From: CAYFJO01 sp964343305
GTDB lineage: Bacteria; Planctomycetota; Planctomycetia; Pirellulales; Pirellulaceae
DNA: 6,841 bases
NCBI GenBank assembly: GCA_964343305.1
Contig: CAYFJO010000544.1
Location: 1 to 6,841, forward strand
Direction: 5' to 3'
The position numbers were made by a program, and so were the translations under genes. The notes under the pieces were generated by a model. It was not told the DNA's origin. It searched no databases and saw nothing but the letters and a program-made list of their open reading frames with translations. Within the stretch, counting starts at the first letter, position 1; each line of letters opens with the position of its first letter. This document shows, piece after piece, positions 1 through 5,939 of the stretch.

Positions 1-306
1 GTACCCGTTTGGGTTAACCATTGGCGCTATCAATGGGACGAAGATGTTCAACTCGACAAGCCGACAGAAGTTGTGTTGGTGAAATACACGGGCAATCCGG
101 CGGTAAATGTGATTCGAGCAACCGTTCACTTGAAGCCTGAAAAGACGCCCCAAAGGGCGATCAACATCACGCACGCCTACAAGATTGGCGACAGGCTGAT
201 TGAAAGGGTAGTCCCCATGCAGCAACCGGGCAACTACGTAATCAACGTAGAGGGCGAGCCGGAGAATGTATTCGTTCGGATGGCTGTGCCTTCGAAGACC
301 GACTGA
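1..306 (+). CDS. C-terminal fragment of an unrecognised protein (5' end outside window)
   Basis: Frame 1 is open from the first base and ends at TGA 304-306, giving the last 101 residues of a protein whose start lies to the left. An internal GTG/ATG-type start near position 73 could shorten it, but the frame upstream of it also reads like protein (VPVWVNHWRYQWDEDVQLDK), so a partial gene is the better call. The visible part alternates short hydrophobic and polar stretches, as in a beta-sandwich (for example TEVVLVKY, NVIRATVHL, GNYVINVEGEP, NVFVRMAVP). It has no membrane segment and no catalytic motif that I recognise. The stop lies 27 bases before the next start on the same strand, so the two genes are probably in one transcript. 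I do not recognise the family. It may be the accessory C-terminal domain of a secreted enzyme, judged only from its neighbour. Confidence 0.75.
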   Translation, partial: VPVWVNHWRYQWDEDVQLDKPTEVVLVKYTGNPAVNVIRATVHLKPEKTPQRAINITHAYKIGDRLIERVVPMQQPGNYVINVEGEPENVFVRMAVPSKTD

Positions 307-333
307 GAACGACACAAAGAAAAAAGGCAAACC

Positions 334-3300
334 ATGCGAAACATGTATCACAGATCTCTGGGGCTAGTCGTTGCATTCGTTCTGCTTTCCCCGATTGTCA
401 ACGCCGGTAAACCGCTCGTGCCGGACTGGTTTCCTAAGGCTCCTCCGCTACCGAAGCCCACCGGCGAGGTCCTTGCCGTCAAGACGGTCAGCGAACTATA
501 TACCGCCGTCAATAACGTCAAACCCGGCGGGACAATCCTCGTCGCTGACGGACTCTACCAAATGCCAAGCACCCTCGTGATCAAGAGCGATAGTGCTACA
601 TTGCGAAGCCAAAGTGGCGATCGAACCAAAGTTGTTCTTGAATTTGCCCAAAGCCGTCACCTTGAAGGCGTCGCGGTTAGCCACTGCTCCGGCGCAACGA
701 TCGCCGATCTGACCATTCAAAACGTGGGACATAACTGCATCAAGATCAATTCGAATCTCGGTGCAAGCCGCGTCACAATCTATAACGTGATCAGCCATAA
801 TGCCTGGCAGCGCCATATCAAAGCACCGCGCGTGCCCGACAAGGACGGAAAAGCGGACTTCGTCGACGACTGCCGCGTACAGTATTGCCTGTTTTACAAT
901 GATCGCCCAAAACAACGTGGTGACGAACCGTCGGAAGACTCAGACGGCGGTAAGCGTTTCAACTTCAACTACGTTGGCGGCATGGACGTCATGTGCGCCA
1001 GAGGTTGGGTAGTTAGTGACAACGTCTTCACCGGAATTCGTGGTAAGACGGGCGAGGCTCGTGGCGCCATTTTCATGTGGCACAACGGGACAGATTGCGT
1101 GATCCAGCGGAATCTGATCATCGACTGCGATACGGGCATCTGCATGGGTAACAGCCACGCCCGTGGTGAGCGGCGTCATGCCAATGGATTCATCGTTCGA
1201 AACAATTTCGTGGTTCGCTGCTCCGAGAACAATATCCTGGCCGACCACACGCGAAACTGCAAAGTCCTGAACAATACCGTCCACGATCCCGACAGTCGCA
1301 ACGGCCGCTTGCTCCGCGTCGTGCATGCCAACGATGGGCTGGTCGTTGCTAACAACATCTTCAGCGGGCCGCGGATTGTTGCCGAACAGTATGAGGGCCG
1401 AATCGACGTGCGGAACAACCTGATTCGCCCCGTCGGCGATTACTTTGTGGACGCGGCCAAAGGAGACCTCCATCTGACAGCCAGAGCCACCGACGCGATC
1501 AACAGAGCGACCGTCGATGAAAACGTTTCGCAGGACATCGACGGCCAACCAGAAGGAAACAAGCCCGATCTCGGCGCCGACGAGTGGGTGGCGATAGCGG
1601 TCGGTGGCCAGCAGGCGGACAACGCGACGTCGACATCATGGCTGAATGCCGAAGATAAGGACGGACGCTGGCAGAGCCTCACGGCGGGGCTGCGTGCAAT
1701 CCTAGACGGACTGAAACTGACGGCAGCCCAGGAGAAACGATGGGGTCCGGTGCTGCGCGATCACTGCGACAAGATTCAGGACCACGTGGACATGCAGCAC
1801 CTCTACGCAGAGCTCTATTGCGATCAGGCGGCGATGATGGCGGCGGATCTGAAAGCCCGGCGGGCGCCGCTCAGTTCGATGTCTGGCAAGTGTGTGCCGT
1901 TTATGTACTGGTCGGACCATCTGCAATGCGTGCAGGGCGTACGTCTGGTAGTGCCGCCTGAGTACGATCCGGCCAAGGAGTATCAGTTCTTCATGTACTA
2001 CAAGATGGGTGGCAGCCTGGTTTGGAAGGTGGGTGAGAAATGGGTCAACCACAAAACGAAGGGCGCGGTCTTTCAGGATCCCTACCATCCGACTCTCGAT
2101 ACCTGTACACGCCTGGGCAAAGACACGTTCCACGGTTGGTCGAGTCTCAGTTCACAAGTTAAGGGACGCAAGGGCGCGCCGCAGGAGTTTGCTGAGGTCA
2201 TCGCGGCGCTATCGCGAGACTTCTCGGTCAGCACGGATCGTGGCTTCGCTTCAGGCTATTCCGATGGCGGCTTCACGCCGCTGTTTCTGGCTTCGCGCTT
2301 TCCCCACCTTCTGGCCGGCATCGCTCCGGAAGTGGCCAACTGGCAGAACATGAACATCGGCACCTATGGCTGGCTGAACGTTCCGATCCTAGTGATCGAT
2401 GGCTGGGGTGACCAAGGCTATATGAGTGAGAACATTGGGCGCTTCCACTACCTCTCCACGATGGGTGCTGACATCGAAGCCATGATCGGCGACCACGGCC
2501 ACGTGCCGGCCAATGACCCCGCCAAAATCAAGGGATCGGCCCGGGCTGGCGCGCCGTATGACGATGACATTTCTTTCACCTATCTCATGGACTGGGCTCG
2601 CTCCAAACGACGCAATCTGTGGCCCAAGCGGGTGCGCTACGGCACGTTCAACCTTTATTGGAACCGCGCCTACTGGGTGACCATTGAAGACATCACCAAC
2701 CCCGCCCTCGGCGCCATCATCGATGTACAGGTCGAAGACGGCAACCAGATTTCTGTCAAGGCAAAGAACATTACGTCATTCCGTCTGCAGCTTTCGGACA
2801 AACTCGTCGATCCAAATCAGGACGTCCGCGTTGTCGTAAATGGCAAGGAGAACTACAAGGGCGCGTTTCAAGACAACCTCTTGATTGAGTTGGCCAAACG
2901 CGACCCCGCCACAGTGCGGAAGACGCATGCGATGCCCGGCGGCATCATGGTGGCGATGGACCAGGCTAATTACTCAGATGATCTGCGACGCGTGGGCCAT
3001 ACCGTACCTGGTCAGACGTGGAGCTTCGTGCGACCCAGCCAAGGTGACGAAGCAGCACAGAAGCTGTACGACAGGCAGTTTCCCGAGTGGTCGCGACAGG
3101 ACACGAAGGTGGACCAGGCGCTGATCGAGAAAAATCACCTCGTTGTCTGGGGCGGGCCGGACATGAACGCCTTCTGTGCGCGGGTGGCCGACAAACTGCC
3201 GGTCAAGATTGAGAAGGGCAGGTTCACCATCGGCTCGCGGGTCTACGACCAACCGGGGCAGAGTGTGCGTTTTCTCTGTCCGAATCCCCTCAATCCCAAA

Positions 3301-4929
3301 CGCTATTTGATCGTGTATGCCTGGACCGATTTCAAAACGGTCGCTGCCGGCGGTTTCCACGGCCTCGGTGGCAAGTTCCTCACTCCTTCCGCCTGGGGCC
3401 TGCGCTACGCGGACTGTCAGGTATGGGGTGAGAACAAAGCAGCCAATAGCTTCAGCATTACCATGGGTGCCAGTACAAGCGTAGACTACTACAACTTTGA
3501 CGCCCACTGGCAACCCCCGTCCGAAGAGCCGCTGGGCTCGTTCCAGCACGATGTGGATTTTCAGTCCCTGCATGTGCTGAAGGCCGATGCCATCCAGGAG
3601 ATCACCCGTGCTGACGTCGGTCTGGTCGGCTCTCTAGTGCTCGGACCCAATCGTTGGAACGGCTTCCTCAAGGCCGGCCCGGTTACCCTGAACGATCTGG
3701 CCACGACACACATGTTTCCCGACTATATCATGACCTGCCAGGCCACGGGCAGCCAGCTCAAGAGCATCTTGTCCAGAAGCGCGGCGTCGACAGTGCTGCG
3801 TGATGAGAACGACCCGGCCTACGAGAAGGGCCGTACTCTCACCCTGAACCAAATCCAAGACGACAAGGTCTACACTGTGGCGGCGGACTATGCTTCCTGC
3901 ACCGGGGTGCTGTCCTTCGCATTCAACCGGAGCAAGATCACGGAGAACCCGGCGATCTTCAAAACGGCAACTGCCTTTGCTGCCCACCAAGGGCTGTCTC
4001 TGCCGTGCCGTGAACTGAAGCAGACCGACATCGAAGTTACCGAGGCGCTGGCTGCCTACATCAAGAAGCGAGGCAAGGTGAAGGTTCGTGGCCTGTGTGG
4101 TGACTTGCGTTATTACCTGACCAACCCTGCTGTGCATAACTACGGGGCGTATGACTTTGCGCACATCAAGTTCAACATCCCGCTGGGGGATCCGACTCAA
4201 AACGCACCAAGGCAGCGACAGGAGTCTCTGGCGATTGCCTTGGCCCGACCCGGATTCAAAGGCGGAGCGGCCCGCAGCAATGCCAACGCTCTGCTCCACT
4301 TCACGGAGGCTGCGCCATGCACGGGCGATCTCAGCAGGCTCGATCAGAAGCTGCCGGTGAGGGTGCAGACCAGTTCCAAACGTCTTGCTATTCAGGGATC
4401 TTGCAACAAGGCGACAGACCTGAAGCTGGTCCCGGCTGGCAAAGGCAAAGCGGGTGAAGTGGTCATCGTGCGGGTCACCCTGGAAAACCATGGTGATACG
4501 GACCTGGAGGGATTGTCCATTTTGGCACCCAGCCACAATACCAGCCCCCGCAGGGACACCTGGCCAAGCAGCAAAGAGCTGAAACTCCACAAAGCTCGAC
4601 CGGGCATGTGGGGGCTGCACACCATAGCCGGACACTTCAAACGACCGCATCAGCACAGCGGCGTCTTCCTGGCAAGTGCCACTGGTCTGCCGGACTACAA
4701 CAAGGACTTTCTGATCGTTCCCGGGACCGGCTATGCCAAGGGACTTGTCGGCATCAAGAAGCCCCTGAAACTTAAAGCCGGCAAGACCGAAAAGCTGTTC
4801 GTGATTTTCCTCGCGGCGAACGCGGACAACCCGAAGACGCCGGTGAATTTCGACTTCCTGGCCGTCGCTATGGCATTGAAGGAACAGTTGGAAGCTGAGA
4901 CCGGGCAGTTGGCGTTGCAGCCCGAGTGA
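334..4929 (+). CDS. Exported multidomain protein: beta-helix + alpha/beta hydrolase + 5'-nucleotidase C-terminal-like domain
   Basis: 1531 residues, uninterrupted. Residues 1-24 are a signal peptide (RSLGLVVAFVLLSP, cleavage near VNA-GK), so the protein is exported. Residues 45-418 form a right-handed parallel beta-helix of the pectate/chondroitin-lyase type, with N-rich rungs (VVSDNVFTGIRG 226-237, CVIQRNLIIDC 255-265, VLNNTV 311-316) and the usual closing motif DIDG...PDLGADEW (401-418). Residues 419-515 are a helical linker. Residues 536-765 are an alpha/beta hydrolase: VVPPEYDPAKEY, nucleophile elbow GYSDG (Ser643), probable acid Asp693 in VIDGWGD, His723 in GDHGH. The oxyanion loop is YKMGGS rather than the usual HGxGG. 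Beta modules follow (WNRAYWVTI 776-784; PNPLNP 983-988), then a segment like the 5'-nucleotidase C-terminal domain (1080-1253) and a beta-sandwich tail. The start is ATG 334 with a weak AAGG six bases before it. I infer a polysaccharide lyase or binding unit joined to an esterase; the substrate is unknown. Confidence 0.9.
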   Translation: MRNMYHRSLGLVVAFVLLSPIVNAGKPLVPDWFPKAPPLPKPTGEVLAVKTVSELYTAVNNVKPGGTILVADGLYQMPSTLVIKSDSATLRSQSGDRTKVVLEFAQSRHLEGVAVSHCSGATIADLTIQNVGHNCIKINSNLGASRVTIYNVISHNAWQRHIKAPRVPDKDGKADFVDDCRVQYCLFYNDRPKQRGDEPSEDSDGGKRFNFNYVGGMDVMCARGWVVSDNVFTGIRGKTGEARGAIFMWHNGTDCVIQRNLIIDCDTGICMGNSHARGERRHANGFIVRNNFVVRCSENNILADHTRNCKVLNNTVHDPDSRNGRLLRVVHANDGLVVANNIFSGPRIVAEQYEGRIDVRNNLIRPVGDYFVDAAKGDLHLTARATDAINRATVDENVSQDIDGQPEGNKPDLGADEWVAIAVGGQQADNATSTSWLNAEDKDGRWQSLTAGLRAILDGLKLTAAQEKRWGPVLRDHCDKIQDHVDMQHLYAELYCDQAAMMAADLKARRAPLSSMSGKCVPFMYWSDHLQCVQGVRLVVPPEYDPAKEYQFFMYYKMGGSLVWKVGEKWVNHKTKGAVFQDPYHPTLDTCTRLGKDTFHGWSSLSSQVKGRKGAPQEFAEVIAALSRDFSVSTDRGFASGYSDGGFTPLFLASRFPHLLAGIAPEVANWQNMNIGTYGWLNVPILVIDGWGDQGYMSENIGRFHYLSTMGADIEAMIGDHGHVPANDPAKIKGSARAGAPYDDDISFTYLMDWARSKRRNLWPKRVRYGTFNLYWNRAYWVTIEDITNPALGAIIDVQVEDGNQISVKAKNITSFRLQLSDKLVDPNQDVRVVVNGKENYKGAFQDNLLIELAKRDPATVRKTHAMPGGIMVAMDQANYSDDLRRVGHTVPGQTWSFVRPSQGDEAAQKLYDRQFPEWSRQDTKVDQALIEKNHLVVWGGPDMNAFCARVADKLPVKIEKGRFTIGSRVYDQPGQSVRFLCPNPLNPKRYLIVYAWTDFKTVAAGGFHGLGGKFLTPSAWGLRYADCQVWGENKAANSFSITMGASTSVDYYNFDAHWQPPSEEPLGSFQHDVDFQSLHVLKADAIQEITRADVGLVGSLVLGPNRWNGFLKAGPVTLNDLATTHMFPDYIMTCQATGSQLKSILSRSAASTVLRDENDPAYEKGRTLTLNQIQDDKVYTVAADYASCTGVLSFAFNRSKITENPAIFKTATAFAAHQGLSLPCRELKQTDIEVTEALAAYIKKRGKVKVRGLCGDLRYYLTNPAVHNYGAYDFAHIKFNIPLGDPTQNAPRQRQESLAIALARPGFKGGAARSNANALLHFTEAAPCTGDLSRLDQKLPVRVQTSSKRLAIQGSCNKATDLKLVPAGKGKAGEVVIVRVTLENHGDTDLEGLSILAPSHNTSPRRDTWPSSKELKLHKARPGMWGLHTIAGHFKRPHQHSGVFLASATGLPDYNKDFLIVPGTGYAKGLVGIKKPLKLKAGKTEKLFVIFLAANADNPKTPVNFDFLAVAMALKEQLEAETGQLALQPE

Positions 4930-4940
4930 TGGGGATTGAG

Positions 4941-4958
4941 CGACTGCAAAAGCGGTCG
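4941..4958 (+). other. Small hairpin after the large gene, not a canonical terminator
   Basis: CGACTGC (4941-4947) and GCGGTCG (4952-4958) can pair over seven positions, one of them G-U, around an AAAA loop, 11 bases after the stop of the large gene. The following bases are A-rich (AAAACACGACACAC), not a T-run, so this does not meet the pattern of an intrinsic terminator on the plus strand. It might stabilise the 3' end of the upstream message or be chance. Confidence 0.3.
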
Positions 4959-4993
4959 AAAACACGACACACTTGCTCATAAGAAGAGGGCCA

Positions 4994-5293
4994 ATGAAGA
5001 ATCCGAGGCTCCATCTATCCGCCGCGCTGGCACTTCTCATCGCCGGCGTCGCATCATTCCGTGCCATGGCGGCCGGCCAAGCGACCAGCCTGAACGTGTT
5101 CCATCGCGCCGGCTAGACATTCATTACTTGGCAGGACGTTGACCAGCCGGAGATCAAGGACGGCGCGACGTTGTCGGAAGTCAAGGGGATACGAGGTGAG
5201 CTGGCGAAGCGTCAGGTCCGCTATCGTGACTGCTCCATATTCCGTCAGGTGATACTTCATCGGCTTACCGTCGGGTGGCCCACGGCGACGTAG
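4994..5293 (+). pseudogene. Secreted-protein gene head broken by an in-frame TAG
   Basis: ATG 4994 follows GAGGG (4986-4990) at a rather short three-base spacing and opens a clear signal peptide: MKNPRLHLSAALALLIAGVA, with likely cleavage after the A-M-A near residues 24-26. The frame continues as mature protein (TSLNVFHRAG) and meets TAG at 5114-5116 (codon 41). The same frame then goes on in protein-like style, TFITWQDVDQPEIKDG, up to a second TAG at 5291-5293. I recall an N-terminal motif of the form hR-x-GQTF-(I/L)-TW-x-(D/E)-V followed by YR-(V/I)-YRS in secreted planctomycete proteins; with Gln at codon 41 this sequence fits, and CAG to TAG is a single C-to-T change. VRYRDCS at codons 75-81 may be the degraded YRxYRS. 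Alternatives: a sequencing error, amber readthrough, or a genuine 40-residue exported peptide. I cannot name the function of the intact protein. Confidence 0.65.
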
Positions 5294-5832
5294 CTAAGAC
5301 CGCTGGCGACAGTCCGTTTTCTGAAGGGGGCTCGCGATACCATTCTGATAGCACCTACGGCGTTGGTGACGCTTCTTCGCGCAAGGGGTCGTCCCCACCT
5401 CGGAAGTTCCGGTTTAGTGGAGAACTTCAGCCGCCTTCAGTTCGCGCTATCTCGAACTTGCAGAAGAAGTTGGACAAACCAACGCGAGCTCGCCGTTTCG
5501 CATACGCGCCGAGGTGAGGGTGACCTCAGCAGCTTGGGAAGAAACGATTCGATGCCGAGGGCGATGCCACCCACGTAGGTGAACTGCATGCACCGCGGGA
5601 TCGACCTGTTCGCTGATTTTGGGGCATGCTCTGTGACCTCTTCCAACAACACCGGTTCAGAGCCCCGCCAACGTGCTGCCCGACACGTGGTTTGGCGCGA
5701 ACCCGCGCGCGTGCCGGAAGATGCCGCGTAGCTTTGGTCGCGCGGGCCAGTGTTTGCGGCCAACGAACGTAGGCGACTAAAATACACGGTCACCGATATT
5801 GACCGATCTAGTTGCCAAGATTGGAAATGAGA
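5294..5832. other. Stretch of about 540 bases with no supportable gene
   Basis: Open frames here are short (about 130 codons at most, on the minus strand), overlap each other in several frames, lack Shine-Dalgarno sequences, and give Ser/Arg-rich translations without recognisable motifs. I see no tRNA, no tandem repeat and no insertion-sequence ends. A small imperfect inverted repeat is present: GAAGTTCC (5403-5410) against GGAGAACTTC (5419-5428). Because the region directly follows a broken reading frame, the simplest view is that it is the decayed continuation of that gene, but I could not trace homologous pieces with confidence. Confidence 0.5.
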
Positions 5833-5934
5833 CTGCATTTTCTGAGAACTGCCTCATGCTAGGTTGCTAAGACCATGAGGCTCTGTACCAAGTGGAGTTA
5901 CAGACGATTCCTCAGAAAGTGCAGCTCGGAGGAA
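5833..5934 (+). promoter_or_regulatory. Candidate structured 5' leader (three-way junction) before the gene at 5940
   Basis: Three helices can form together. P1 pairs 5833-5846 (CTGCATTTTCTGAG) with 5911-5924 (CTCAGAAAGTGCAG), 14 pairs with one G-U. P2 pairs 5851-5858 (GCCTCATG) with 5874-5881 (CATGAGGC), eight perfect pairs with a 15-base loop. P3 pairs 5882-5887 (TCTGTA) with 5899-5904 (TACAGA), six perfect pairs with an 11-base loop. P2 and P3 abut without a linker, so they could stack. P1 ends three bases before the Shine-Dalgarno. A competing helix, TTCCTC (5908-5913) with GAGGAA (5929-5934), would cover the Shine-Dalgarno and cannot coexist with P1. This layout suggests cis-regulation of translation, such as a riboswitch-like or protein-binding leader. 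It matches no named riboswitch class that I recognise. The pairing is read directly from the sequence; the regulatory role is inference. Confidence 0.45.
5928..5932 (+). promoter_or_regulatory. Strong Shine-Dalgarno fixing the start at 5940
   Basis: GGAGG lies seven bases before ATG 5940-5942, the ideal arrangement. It is much better than the sites of the two upstream starts, and it settles the start of the last gene. It is also the target of the possible masking helix described for the leader. Confidence 0.8.
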
Positions 5935-5939
5935 ACAAG

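Noticed and set aside
3634..5067. Minus-strand open frame of 477 codons
   Set aside because: It lies antisense to the end of the large gene and the signal peptide of the next one, both strongly supported on the plus strand. Its translation has no recognisable domain and it lacks a good ribosome-binding site; it is a by-product of codon bias in GC-rich DNA.
5114..5160. Recoding of TAG as pyrrolysine or by programmed readthrough
   Set aside because: I see no convincing stem-loop after the stop, the site reads naturally as Gln, and a second TAG follows in the same frame; mutation is simpler.
5637..5780. Short plus-strand frame with a protein-like patch (LPDTWFGANPRA)
   Set aside because: About a dozen residues look like real protein, but the frame is only 47 codons between stops with no start signal, and I cannot tie it to the broken gene or to any family.
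5437..5838. Minus-strand open frame of 133 codons in the gap
   Set aside because: The translation is Ser/Arg-rich without motifs, no Shine-Dalgarno precedes its start, and its first codons lie inside stem P1 of the leader.
5833..5924. Inverted repeat as ends of a small transposable element
   Set aside because: The 14-bp ends could be terminal repeats, but no flanking target duplication is visible, the inner bases form two further stems, and the placement just before a Shine-Dalgarno fits a leader better.
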